Shown: positions 17,384 to 25,572 of the stretch, in pieces
How positions within the stretch are numbered: the stretch's first letter is position 1
How the letters are laid out: the number at the start of each line of letters is the position of its first letter
From: JABWBH01 sp964526695
GTDB taxonomy: Bacteria > Planctomycetota > Phycisphaerae > UBA1845
Direction: 5' to 3'
DNA: 64,000 nucleotides
Assembly (NCBI GenBank): GCA_964526695.1
Contig: CAZGJA010000051.1
Location: 73,786 to 137,785 of the forward strand
Position numbers and translations under genes: made by a program
Notes under the pieces: model-generated
Database searches by the model: none
The model's input: only the letters and a program-made list of their open reading frames with translations
What the model was told of the DNA's origin: nothing

Positions 17384-18001
17384 ATGCGGCCCACGACGGC
17401 CCACACGCTGAATGCAGCCCCTGCCGACCGCGTCGCGGCGTCGGCGCACGGCGTTGCGTTCGCAGTGCGCTGGGGCGCGGTGCCGGCGTTCGTCGCGCTG
17501 ATGGCGCTGGCCGCGCAGTGGCAGGTGTGGATCCCCGGCAGGCCGGTTCCTTTCACGTTTCAATCCCTGGCCGTGCTGTTGTGCGGGTTGTTCTTATCGC
17601 CGCGCGAGGCGCTGGCGGCGACCCTGCTCTACCTGGCGGCGGGCAGCGCGACGCTGTTAGCCGGGTGGGGCGGGCTGAGTCTGTTTACGCCGGGATCGGC
17701 GGGACTCCCCGGTCCGACCGGGGGATACCTGGTGGGTTTCGTGCTGGCGGCGCCGCTGGTCAGTTGGATTCGCCTGCGGACGGGCGGCCGCGTGGGCGGA
17801 CTGGTCCTTGCGGGACTCGCCGGAACCGTCGCGGTGTTCGCCGCGGGGGTGTTGGGGTTGAGTTTTTTCCTCGGCGGATGGGAAGCGGCCGTTGCGGCGG
17901 GACTGCTTCCGTTCCTGCCGGATGCGTTGGTGAAGTTGATCGCGGCCGTTGGCGCGGCCGCGGGATGGCGCGCGATCGCGGCGCGCGGGTCGAAGTCTTA
18001 G
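17384..18001 (+). CDS. bioY: BioY-type biotin transporter (S component)
   Basis: BioY is the membrane substrate-binding protein for biotin, working alone or with an ECF ATPase module. The 205-residue protein has about six membrane segments and the family signature around GRPVPFTFQSLAVLL (about 47-61), LFLSPREALAATLLYLAAG, and GPTGGYLVGFVLAAPLVSW (about 111-129). The ATG is four bases after the rpsL stop, so it is probably translated from the ribosomal transcript. rpsG follows after 109 bases. No ecfA/ecfT or biotin genes are nearby, which suggests a solitary BioY. A BioY gene between rpsL and rpsG is very unusual. Confidence 0.88.
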   Translation: MRPTTAHTLNAAPADRVAASAHGVAFAVRWGAVPAFVALMALAAQWQVWIPGRPVPFTFQSLAVLLCGLFLSPREALAATLLYLAAGSATLLAGWGGLSLFTPGSAGLPGPTGGYLVGFVLAAPLVSWIRLRTGGRVGGLVLAGLAGTVAVFAAGVLGLSFFLGGWEAAVAAGLLPFLPDALVKLIAAVGAAAGWRAIAARGSKS

Positions 18002-18007
18002 GCGCTG

Positions 18008-18081
18008 TTTCAGAACCCCGCACGCAAGTGCGAGGCAGGTCGAGTCGCACGGGGCGGCTGGCTTGCGCGGGAGTTCTGAAG
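18008..18081. repeat. Inverted repeat in the bioY-rpsG spacer
   Basis: TTCAGAACCCCGC (near 18009) and GCGGGAGTTCTGAA (near 18067-18081) form the base of a stem-loop whose interior also contains a smaller CGCACGCAAGTGCG hairpin. Similar GTTCTGA-ended units occur at 44900-45010, so this belongs to a dispersed family. Confidence 0.55.
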
Positions 18082-18110
18082 CGGCCAGTCAGGAGAGGCG
18101 CTGAGTTCGC

Positions 18111-18587
18111 ATGGCGTTCAAGAAATTCACGCATTCGCTGCAGCAGTTGAAGCCGGACATCCGTTACAGCAGCACGCTGATGTCCAAGTTCATCAACAAT
18201 TTCATGGTGGACGGCAAGAAGAGCACGGCCACGCGGCTGATGTACGACGCGATGGACATCGTCGCCAAGCGCATCAAGGACATTCCGCCGCTTCAGGTGT
18301 TCGAGGAGGCGATCCAGAATTGCCAGCCGAACGTGGAAGTGCGGTCGAAGCGCGTCGGCGGCAGCAACTACCAGGTGCCGATGCAGGTGCGCGCCAAGCG
18401 CTCGCAGTCGCTGGCGTTCCGCTGGATCCGCGACGCCGCCCGCTCCAAGAAGGGCAAGCCCATGGCCGTCCGCCTCGCCGAGGAGCTCATCGACGCCTAC
18501 AAGCGCGAAGGCGCCGCGTTCACCACGCGCGAAAACGTCCACCGCATGGCCGACGCGAACAAGGCGTTTGCGCACTTTGCGTGGTGA
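18111..18587 (+). CDS. rpsG: 30S ribosomal protein S7
   Basis: S7 nucleates assembly of the 30S head. The 158-residue protein has the expected blocks KFINNFMVDGKKSTA, QNCQPNVEVRSKRVGGSNYQ, AFRWIRDAAR and the C-terminal helix ending KAFAHFAW. AGGAGAGG lies upstream at a somewhat long distance from the ATG. In most bacteria fusA would come next; here a minus-strand block of three genes separates them. Confidence 0.96.
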   Translation: MAFKKFTHSLQQLKPDIRYSSTLMSKFINNFMVDGKKSTATRLMYDAMDIVAKRIKDIPPLQVFEEAIQNCQPNVEVRSKRVGGSNYQVPMQVRAKRSQSLAFRWIRDAARSKKGKPMAVRLAEELIDAYKREGAAFTTRENVHRMADANKAFAHFAW

Positions 18588-18609
18588 GCCCAGCTCGTGG
18601 TGAATGATG

Positions 18610-18843
18610 TCAGGACGAGCCAAGGAGCGGTGCGGACACGAAGTGGTCTTCAATACAGGACGCAGCGTATTCGAGCGATTGGCGGATGTCCTCATCATCG
18701 AGTCTTGGGTAGCCGAAGCAAAGATCCTCTAGACCAAGTGCTTCCGCGATCAAAGGAACGACTTGCTTGACCCTCAGCCGCATACCGCGGATGCAGACCT
18801 GACCAACTATCACGGTTGAATCACGGGTGATACGGTCCAGCAT
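18610..18843 (-). CDS. DUF433-family protein, no toxin partner visible
   Basis: The 77-residue protein matches the DUF433 pattern: start of the homeodomain-like fold, then VGQVCIRGMRLRVKQVVPLI (about 13-32), a GLEDLCFGYPRLDDEDIRQ segment and a final Leu/Tyr-Ala-Ala helix. DUF433 proteins are often antitoxins followed directly by a PIN-like DUF5615 toxin. Here only 22 bases separate the stop codon from the convergent rpsG stop, so no toxin gene follows. The gene has lower GC than its left neighbour and belongs to the block that interrupts rpsG-fusA. Confidence 0.75.
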   Translation of the reverse strand: MLDRITRDSTVIVGQVCIRGMRLRVKQVVPLIAEALGLEDLCFGYPRLDDEDIRQSLEYAASCIEDHFVSAPLLGSS

Positions 18844-18870
18844 GGGAAATTGGCGCTATGATCGAGGTAC

Positions 18871-21201
18871 CTAGCCGAGATTGTCAACATCGAGACCGTG
18901 AAGCTCAAGCAAACGAGCAAGAGTTGATCCGTCCCTGAGCTCCAGCGCTCCTTGTCCAGATGCGAAGCGAAGAGCGTCAGAGCTAAACTTGGCCGTGGTT
19001 ACGAGGATTCCCTTTGTGAAAGAGCGTTCTCGCCCAAGAACGCCAAGCAATTCGCGCACTTCGGAAACGCCAACTGTTTCAAGGGGACCGTACCGTTTGC
19101 ACTGAATCGCCAGCTTCTGTGTCCCGCCCCCGGCGAAGGTTGCAGACGCAACGAGGTCAATGCCGCCATCACGTGAGCCGGGTCCGAGTTTGACGGCGTA
19201 ACCCCACACTTCGTAGAGTTTTCCTACGAGGCGCTCGAATTCACGAGACGAAAGAGCGAAAAGCGCTTCATTGATTGATTTGGGCTTTTCTTTCGGTTTG
19301 GCCTTCGCGCCGCGAGGAGAGCGAAGTCCAAATAGCCCGAACAGCTCGTCCTCAGTCGGTCCTGTTTCCGAGACTGTGCTGAGGTCATCAATGACGAGCG
19401 AGAAAGTTCTGCGTTTCCGTTCGAGTATTCTGTTAATGCGATCCTCAATCGTGTCTTCTGTCCAAAAGTTGTAAACGAACACGTGGCGAGTCTGCCCAAT
19501 GCGATGAGCGCGATCCTCACCCTGTTGGTGAACGGCTGGGTTCCACCAGTGATCGAAGTGGAAAACATAGTTAGCAGCAGTCAGATTAAGCCCGATACCC
19601 GCACTCTTGGGTGTTGCGACAAGAAGCCTCGCTTCGGGATCAGTTTGGAATTGGTGAACCACCCGATCACGTTCCACGGCATTTACGTCGCCGGTAATCG
19701 TCAGCGGATGGAACTTAGCGAGGCGCTGCGTGATAAAGTGGACGCCCTCCTGCTTAAACTGCGAATAAACAAGGGCTTTCGAGTCCGACGCTCCAAGAGC
19801 TTGTTCGAGGCGTTCATCCAGTAGCTCTAGCTTCGCACTCTGGCCCGTCTTCGGCTCGCGATTGCAGAGCATCTTGAGCTTCTGAATCATGTCAAGCACG
19901 TTGGCTATCGACGCTTCGCCTGCAAGTTTCTCCAGCCAGATTCGCCCATCCTGCTCTGCACGGTCGTATGCTTCCCGTTGCGCTCCTTCCAGCGCCAGCC
20001 ACTCCGGTACAAAAGTCTTTGGCGGAAGCTCCTTGAGGACATCCTGCTTCCGGCGCCGCAAGAAGAACTTGCCTTCGATCAACTTCTTTGCAGACTCGGC
20101 TGTAACGGTTTGTCGGCTTAAGAGTCCGGGCCTCAGGAATTCAAATATCGAAACCAAGTCTTCGATGTCGTTCTCGATGGGTGTGCCCGACAATGCCCAA
20201 GCTTTCTTCCGCACGAGCTCCTTGACCGCCTTACTCTGCTGGGAAGCGTTGTTCTTAATGGCCTGTGCTTCGTCTAGGATAACTACATCGAACTGTCTAT
20301 GTTTTGTGATGTGCTCGATGTCCTCGCGCACGGTCCCGTAAGAGGTAATCCAGATGTGAGCGGGTTTCTCCCATTGGGTCGCACGTTGGTGTCGTTGACC
20401 GCGAACTACCGTGATGCCGGTTAGAATTGGTGCCCACCGTTCAAGCTCCCTGTCCCAATTCTTCAGCAGCACGAGCGGCGCAACAACGAGGGCGGACGCT
20501 ATGCGGCCGGACTGGAACAGCATACGAAGGGCAACAATGGTCTGGACCGTCTTGCCCGTTCCCATGTCGTCGGCAAGAAGGGCACTGTCTCGCTCGGTGA
20601 GGAATCGCACTCCTTCGCGTTGGTAGTTGTGGAGTGGACTCGGAAGGTCAAGGAGTAAGGGGAACTCGAGCAGGAGCGGAGGTTGCAGCAATGGTAGGAT
20701 GACGTCCCAGATGCTCATCGTTAGGCGGGTAGCACCTGCGCGGCTTGGAGCCTCCTTGAAACTGCGCCGAAAACCATCCTTATCCTTGGAAGTCGGACCC
20801 GATTCGGGAAACAAAGATCCTGTATCCGTGTCACGGCAGCGATCTGAATGGTACGCTTTCCCGTCCGATCGAATGCGCCGCAGGGGCACGAACAGGTCAT
20901 CGGAAACGGACGGATGCGGCGGCAGGATCGCAACGAGCACGTCGACTTGAGTGGCGCAGAAGTCCGCGAAGTCGTCTGAGGGGCATGTCGGGGCGATCGG
21001 GAGAAAGTGGCTTGAGGGAACACCGCGCCTGAAGATGAAGTCGAATGACAGCGTCTCCGCGAGGAGTGTCATTCGAAGTTCGACGCGCTGTTCGCCAAGG
21101 TGGAGGCGTTGGAACCTCGGTGCTAGGCGCATCCGAGACCGATCAAGGAGGTTTGGTGCCCAAAGGAATCGCCCTGTGCGGCTTGGGGAGTTGCCGCTCA
21201 C
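18871..21201 (-). CDS. SNF2-family helicase fused to a C-terminal Mrr-like restriction nuclease domain
   Basis: The 776-residue protein has an N-terminal region without recognisable domains (about 1-185), then a full SNF2 ATPase: ADDMGTGKTVQT (Walker A, about 210-221), DEAQAIKN (Walker B, 310-317), LSGTPIENDIEDL, and the second lobe with TPKSAGIGLNLTAANYVFH and QQGEDRAHRIGQ. Residues about 645-770 form an Mrr-type PD-(D/E)XK nuclease with DGGIDLVA (D682) and QCKRYG (Q700, K702). The start is GTG and overlaps the upstream stop as GTGA, so translation is coupled to the unknown protein at 21198-21773. Codon use is visibly more AT-rich than in the flanking ribosomal genes, which suggests horizontal transfer. 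Helicase-nuclease fusions of this kind are common in anti-phage systems; the exact system is not one I recognise. Confidence 0.85.
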   Translation of the reverse strand: MSGNSPSRTGRFLWAPNLLDRSRMRLAPRFQRLHLGEQRVELRMTLLAETLSFDFIFRRGVPSSHFLPIAPTCPSDDFADFCATQVDVLVAILPPHPSVSDDLFVPLRRIRSDGKAYHSDRCRDTDTGSLFPESGPTSKDKDGFRRSFKEAPSRAGATRLTMSIWDVILPLLQPPLLLEFPLLLDLPSPLHNYQREGVRFLTERDSALLADDMGTGKTVQTIVALRMLFQSGRIASALVVAPLVLLKNWDRELERWAPILTGITVVRGQRHQRATQWEKPAHIWITSYGTVREDIEHITKHRQFDVVILDEAQAIKNNASQQSKAVKELVRKKAWALSGTPIENDIEDLVSIFEFLRPGLLSRQTVTAESAKKLIEGKFFLRRRKQDVLKELPPKTFVPEWLALEGAQREAYDRAEQDGRIWLEKLAGEASIANVLDMIQKLKMLCNREPKTGQSAKLELLDERLEQALGASDSKALVYSQFKQEGVHFITQRLAKFHPLTITGDVNAVERDRVVHQFQTDPEARLLVATPKSAGIGLNLTAANYVFHFDHWWNPAVHQQGEDRAHRIGQTRHVFVYNFWTEDTIEDRINRILERKRRTFSLVIDDLSTVSETGPTEDELFGLFGLRSPRGAKAKPKEKPKSINEALFALSSREFERLVGKLYEVWGYAVKLGPGSRDGGIDLVASATFAGGGTQKLAIQCKRYGPLETVGVSEVRELLGVLGRERSFTKGILVTTAKFSSDALRFASGQGALELRDGSTLARLLELHGLDVDNLG

Positions 21202-21773
21202 TTGTCCTGGCCCTTTTCCTCATGGATTCTTTCGAGGGCCTTTCCAATTCGGGCGAATGGCTCCATGACGTCGAGGCGCTTGGAACACTCCTGCAACAGC
21301 GGACGCGCAATAGTCAAGTCCTCTGGGTGCCCTGAAGAGTTCTGGAGTACCACGGGGTCGAAACTCTCGGATATCGGTTCGATGATCGCTGGCTGATCTG
21401 ATGCGTTCGACGCGGGTTGGACGACCTCAGCCCCTTGATGGCGTAGGAAAATGACGGGCGTTCCGACATGCTCCCGAAGATCCAGTAGCCATCGGTCGTT
21501 CACGAGTATGATGTCAGCGGTTTCACGCAACGCCTGAAGCAGCGGCCTGCCCATCAGTTCGAGCAGGATGAATGGGTCGAGATTGCTGCCATAGAGAATG
21601 CGCTGCGTTGCGTTTGGTCGGACGGGAGATGTGCATCGGAACTCCCGCGGCGTACCCGCATCGTCGACAACCAGTGCGCCGCCGCGGAAGGCCTTGCCAT
21701 CCTCGAATGCGAAACGAGCGATGTACACTAGATTCCTGCGGGCGTCGGCCGGCGCTTCCCCTGTCTGTTGCAT
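21198..21773 (-). CDS. Unknown protein, translationally coupled partner of the SNF2-Mrr helicase
   Basis: The 191-residue protein has no domain I can name. Its conserved-looking core reads VYIARFAFEDGKAFRGGALVV, then FRCTSPVRPNATQRILYGSN and a Leu-rich stretch ILLELMGRPLLQALRETADI; the C-terminal part is helical and charged. The start at 21773 is chosen because GGAG lies nine bases upstream; an in-frame ATG at 21809 is possible, and the open frame continues further into the region opposite fusA. Its stop overlaps the helicase start by four bases. The tight coupling implies the two products act together, perhaps as a sensor or regulator for the helicase-nuclease. Confidence 0.7.
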   Translation of the reverse strand: MQQTGEAPADARRNLVYIARFAFEDGKAFRGGALVVDDAGTPREFRCTSPVRPNATQRILYGSNLDPFILLELMGRPLLQALRETADIILVNDRWLLDLREHVGTPVIFLRHQGAEVVQPASNASDQPAIIEPISESFDPVVLQNSSGHPEDLTIARPLLQECSKRLDVMEPFARIGKALERIHEEKGQDK

Positions 21774-21983
21774 GCCAGGTGACTCCACATTGGACGGACC
21801 ACGGGTCATGGACTTGCGACGCTGATACTTATGAAGCGGATTGATCGATGAGTCAAGGAGACTCGGGTGTCGATTGCGAGCTTCGGGGGCCTGCCGTTTC
21901 GGTTCGTAGCGCGTGTTCGCTTCGTGGCGGCTCGCGTTCGCTAGGTGGCATCCTACCGCACTCGCCAATTGAAGGATGCTTCG

Positions 21984-21989
21984 TATAAT
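21984..21989 (+). promoter_or_regulatory. -10 element placed for a leaderless fusA transcript
   Basis: A perfect TATAAT ends seven bases before the fusA ATG at 21997. Transcription would begin at or within a base or two of the start codon, and no Shine-Dalgarno sequence fits that ATG. No good -35 box is visible. Confidence 0.6.
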
Positions 21990-21996
21990 TCGCGCC

Positions 21997-24069
21997 ATGA
22001 CGCTCGACCTGCACCTGATCCGAAACATCGGCATCGCCGCGCACATTGACGCGGGCAAGACGACCACGACCGAGCGCATCCTCTACTACACCGGCAAGCT
22101 CCATCGCATGGGCGACGTGGACGACGGCACGACCACGACCGACTTCGATTCCCAGGAGCAGGAGCGCGGCATCACCATCTACTCCGCCGCGGTCACCTGC
22201 CCGTGGCGCGGGCACACGATCAACCTGATCGACACGCCGGGGCACGTCGATTTCACGGCCGAGGTGGAGCGATCGCTGCGGGTGCTCGACGGGGCGGTGG
22301 CGGTGTTCGACGCGAAGGAAGGCGTGGAGCCGCAGTCGGAGACGGTCTGGCGGCAGTGCGATCGCTATCACGTCCCGCGCATCTGTTTCCTCAACAAGAT
22401 GGACAAGATCGGGGCGGACTTCGTGCGCGCCGTGGAGTCGATCGTCGAGCGGCTGCACGGTCGCCCGGCCGTCCTGCAATTCCCCATCGGCGCCGGCCCC
22501 ACGTTCGAGGGGCTGGTGGATCTCCTGACGATGAAGGCCGTGTACTACAAGCCGGAGGAGCTTGGCTCGAAGTTCACGGAGCGGGATCTGCCTGCGGACC
22601 TGCTGGACGAGGCGCAGCTTCGCCGGCACGAGCTGGAGGAAACGGCGGCGGACTTCGACGAGCGGGTGATGGAGCATTTCGTCGCCGGCGAGCCGATCAG
22701 CGCGGACGACCTGCGTCGCGCGCTGCGCAAGGCGACGATTTCCGGCAAGGTGCAACCGCTGCTGTGCGGCAGCTCGCTGCGCTACATCGGCGTGCAGCGC
22801 ATGTTGGATGCGGTCGTGGACTTCCTGCCCAGCCCGCTCGATCTGCCGCCGGTCGAGGCGCACGACGTCAAGAAGTCCAGCGTGATGCACAAGCTTGCGT
22901 CGGATCCCAAGGGGCCGCTGGCGGCGCTGGTCTTCAAGATCGTCGCGGAAAAATCGATGGACCTGTATTTCCTGCGCGTGTACTCCGGCACGCTCAAGGC
23001 CAACTCGCGTCTGCTCAACCCGGCCACCGGCGAGAAGGAGAACATCAGCAAGATCTACCGCATGTTCGCGCGCCGCCGGGATCAGATCGAGTCCGCCGCC
23101 GCCGGCGACATCGTGGCCGTCCTGGGTCCGCGCCTCGCCGTGACCGGGGCCACGCTGTGCGATTCGCACAAGCCCATCCTGCTGGAGCCGATTCGCTTTC
23201 CCGAGACGGTCATCAGCATCTCCATCGAGCCGAAGTCGTCGAAGGACCGCGACAAGCTGGCCGAGTGCCTGCGCATGGTCGAGCGGCAGGATCCGACGAT
23301 CCACGTTTCGATCAACGAGGAAACGGGGCAGACGCTGGTGTCCGGCATGGGCGAGCTGCATCTGGAGGTGCAGGTGGAGCGGCTGAAGCGCGACATGAAG
23401 CTGGAGGTCAACGTCGGTCAGCCGCGCGTCGCCTATCGCGAGACGATCCAGAATGCCGGGGAAGGCGTCGGGCGCTTCGAGCGCGAGCTGGCAGGCCACG
23501 TGCATTTCGGCGTGGTTCGGCTGAGGCTGGCCCCGTATCACGCACAGGAGGGCCAAACGCCCGTGCTCATCCTCAACCAGATCGCGGACGCGGAGTTCCC
23601 CGAAGAGTGCCTGGCTGCCGTGCAGGAGGGCGTCCGCGGCGCCGCGCTGGCGGGCGAGCTGGCGGGATACCCGGTGATCGACTGGAAGGCGACGATCCTC
23701 GGCGTTGAGCATCGCCCGTCCGACAGCACGCCGCTGGCGTATGAGAATGCCGCGCGGCTGGCGTTCAACGAAGCCATGCGCCGCGCCCAACCCGTGCTGC
23801 TCGAGCCGATCATGAGCGTCGAGGTGGTGACGGAAGAGACCTATTTCGGCTCCATCGTGGGCGACCTGAACGCGCGTCGCGCGGAGATTCGTGACACGCT
23901 GATGCGCGGCAGCAGCCGGGTCATCAAGGCGATGGTTCCGCTACGCGAGATGTTCGGCTACGTGACCAAGCTGCGCAGCCTTTCCAGCGGGCGGGCGTCG
24001 GCGACGATGGCGCCGGCGCGCTATGCCCCCGTCCCGGCGGCGGAGGCGAGGGCGCTGGTGGGATCGTGA
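21997..24069 (+). CDS. fusA: Elongation factor G family GTPase
   Basis: EF-G catalyses ribosomal translocation or, in the EF-G2 branch, ribosome recycling. The 690-residue protein has five EF-G domains: AHIDAGKTTTTERIL (P-loop), QEQERGITIYSAAVT (switch I), DTPGHVDFTAEVERS, NKMDKIGADF, the domain II barrel, and C-terminal FGYVTKLRSLSSGRASATM. The G domain, with GDVDDGTTTTDF and AVFDAKEGVEPQSETVWRQ, resembles the mitochondrial EFG2/spdEFG2 lineage more than E. coli EF-G, so the name fusA is positional and another EF-G may exist elsewhere. An in-frame ATG at 21976 would add seven residues, but the motif spacing and the -10 element favour 21997. It is cut off from rpsG by the helicase cassette. 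Confidence 0.93.
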   Translation: MTLDLHLIRNIGIAAHIDAGKTTTTERILYYTGKLHRMGDVDDGTTTTDFDSQEQERGITIYSAAVTCPWRGHTINLIDTPGHVDFTAEVERSLRVLDGAVAVFDAKEGVEPQSETVWRQCDRYHVPRICFLNKMDKIGADFVRAVESIVERLHGRPAVLQFPIGAGPTFEGLVDLLTMKAVYYKPEELGSKFTERDLPADLLDEAQLRRHELEETAADFDERVMEHFVAGEPISADDLRRALRKATISGKVQPLLCGSSLRYIGVQRMLDAVVDFLPSPLDLPPVEAHDVKKSSVMHKLASDPKGPLAALVFKIVAEKSMDLYFLRVYSGTLKANSRLLNPATGEKENISKIYRMFARRRDQIESAAAGDIVAVLGPRLAVTGATLCDSHKPILLEPIRFPETVISISIEPKSSKDRDKLAECLRMVERQDPTIHVSINEETGQTLVSGMGELHLEVQVERLKRDMKLEVNVGQPRVAYRETIQNAGEGVGRFERELAGHVHFGVVRLRLAPYHAQEGQTPVLILNQIADAEFPEECLAAVQEGVRGAALAGELAGYPVIDWKATILGVEHRPSDSTPLAYENAARLAFNEAMRRAQPVLLEPIMSVEVVTEETYFGSIVGDLNARRAEIRDTLMRGSSRVIKAMVPLREMFGYVTKLRSLSSGRASATMAPARYAPVPAAEARALVGS

Positions 24070-24385
24070 TTGGGCGATCCAACGTCTGACGCTCTCACGT
24101 GCATCCCAGAGCCGGCGTCTAGTGGCGTGCTCCGCAAATATCACAACGTTCAAGCTTGGGGGGGGCGGGCGTCCTCGCCCGCTGGCGGGCCAGAGGCCCG
24201 CCCCCCCTCCGTTTCGAATACGTTGCAGTTTCAAAGAGGCAGTACACTCGTGGCGTGCCTCGTGAATGCCGCGTCGTAAGCACGTCAGCACCGCGCCCGT
24301 AGGGAAGCGGTATCGCCGCTCGCAAGCCCGTCCGCTCCCTCACGGTCGCGGCTCTGTCAGGCTGCGACCCTCAGGGTTCATTACG
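24070..24385. other. fusA-ACT intergenic region with GC-rich repeats
   Basis: No gene is seen in these 316 bases. A strong GC hairpin around 24157-24212 pairs a GGGGGGGCGGGC run with GCCCGCCCCCCC and contains a nested GCGGGC/GCCCGC stem. At 24290-24360 come units of a second dispersed family, related to CGCTCCCTCACGGTCGCGGC, also seen at 30961-31016 and 58422-58488. The position between convergent genes suits a bidirectional terminator. Confidence 0.5.
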
Positions 24386-24880
24386 CTAGCGACCGCGCGC
24401 GGCTTTCCTTGCCTTGGGCTTGGCCTTCGACTTGGAACTCGAGGCGGAATTCCGCGGCGGCTTCACGGCGCTCTTGGCGGCCTTGACGGCGTTCTTCGCG
24501 TCATCCGAGGTGCCGACGCCGAGGTTGATGACGGCGCGGTTGCCGATGACCGCCGCCGTCGCGCCGCGCAGGTTGACGCCCGCGCCGGCCACCGCGCGGG
24601 TGATCGCCGCGCCCAGTCCCGGGCGGTCCGGGCCCTCGATGCGCACCGTGTGCATGTTGGCGGCGCGCGCCAGCCCCGCGTCCATCGCGGCCTGCAGGAC
24701 TTTCTTGCCCTTGATGGGCGAGATGAACACGCGGCTGGTGTTCTCGTTGACCTTGCGGGCGACCATGAACTCGAGGTTGGCCCCCGCGGTCGTCAGCGCC
24801 TCGACCACCCGCGCCAACATGCCCGGTCGATTGAGAATGTCCCCCGCCCACACTTCGATCTGCTTGATGGAATACGACAT
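24386..24880 (-). CDS. Tandem ACT-domain protein with a Lys/Ala-rich tail
   Basis: The 164-residue protein contains two ACT-type ligand-binding domains: residues about 4-65 (IEVWAGDILNRPGMLARVVE, VARKVNENTSRVFISPIKG) and about 75-130 (TVRIEGPDRPGLGAAITRAV, NLGVGTSDDAKNAVKAAKSA). Such proteins usually bind amino acids and regulate enzymes; no catalytic domain is present. The last 30 residues are Ser/Lys/Ala-rich and probably disordered, like the tails of nucleic-acid-binding proteins. GAGGAG precedes the ATG by seven bases. No neighbouring biosynthetic gene points to a specific ligand. Confidence 0.8.
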   Translation of the reverse strand: MSYSIKQIEVWAGDILNRPGMLARVVEALTTAGANLEFMVARKVNENTSRVFISPIKGKKVLQAAMDAGLARAANMHTVRIEGPDRPGLGAAITRAVAGAGVNLRGATAAVIGNRAVINLGVGTSDDAKNAVKAAKSAVKPPRNSASSSKSKAKPKARKAARGR

Positions 24881-25027
24881 GGATGGACTCCTCTTAAGGG
24901 CGCGAACGTCACGTCCGCGACCGGCGCAGTGTAACCATTGGCGGCCAAGGGGAAATGCCCGAAGCCCAGGTGCCGGCAGGGCGGCAAGGCCCGCGAATTC
25001 TGAGTATGGCCGGATCGGCGGGTGGGG

Positions 25028-25422
25028 CGGGTCCGCAGCAGCGGACCCGTGCGGCGCAAGCGGGCGTCTCGCTTGTCCAAGCTGCGGGCAGCGAGCAGGC
25101 AGCACACGTTCGCGCGCCGCAGGGGTTGGCTGCTGAGAATCCAAGCCAGGTGCGGGCCGGATCATTCCTGGATTGGAGACGCTCAGGCAAGAGGGCCGTG
25201 AAATCCCCGGGGGCGGCCCACTTCAAGGGTCGGCTTCAGCCGACCAGCCCTTGCCCCCGACTTCAGTCGGTGGGGTTCCTCAGGTCAAGTGCTGGTGTGA
25301 GCCGGCTTCAGCCGGGCTTGCCGCGGTGGGTCAAAGCCCGGCTGAAGCCGGCTGGGTCGAATCAGGAGCGCCGTCACCCCCCGCTGAAGCGGGGGGCAAA
25401 AGCCGGTCGGCTGAAGCCGACC
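25028..25422. repeat. Cluster of palindromes with CTTCAG/CTGAAG cores
   Basis: After one GGGTCC...GGACCC element (25028-25049), six palindromes follow within 200 bases: 25228-25245 (GGTCGGCTTCAGCCGACC), 25257-25270, 25301-25317, 25336-25352, 25377-25396 (CCCC-CCGCTGAAGCGG-GG type) and 25405-25422. The two outer ones are reverse complements of each other. They look like REP-type elements. The remaining part of the 24881-25572 spacer holds no gene. Confidence 0.75.
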
Positions 25423-25572
25423 CCCAGACCCGGTGCCGATCCACCGTCAGCGGGCCTGCACGATGTGACAAGGGCGGAAGCGGGGGGGGGTGATAGTGGC
25501 GACGTCGTCGACCATGGCGGGCGTGGCGCGCCCCACGAGACTCTGGCGCGCATCATGCCGCGCGGGCTTCTC

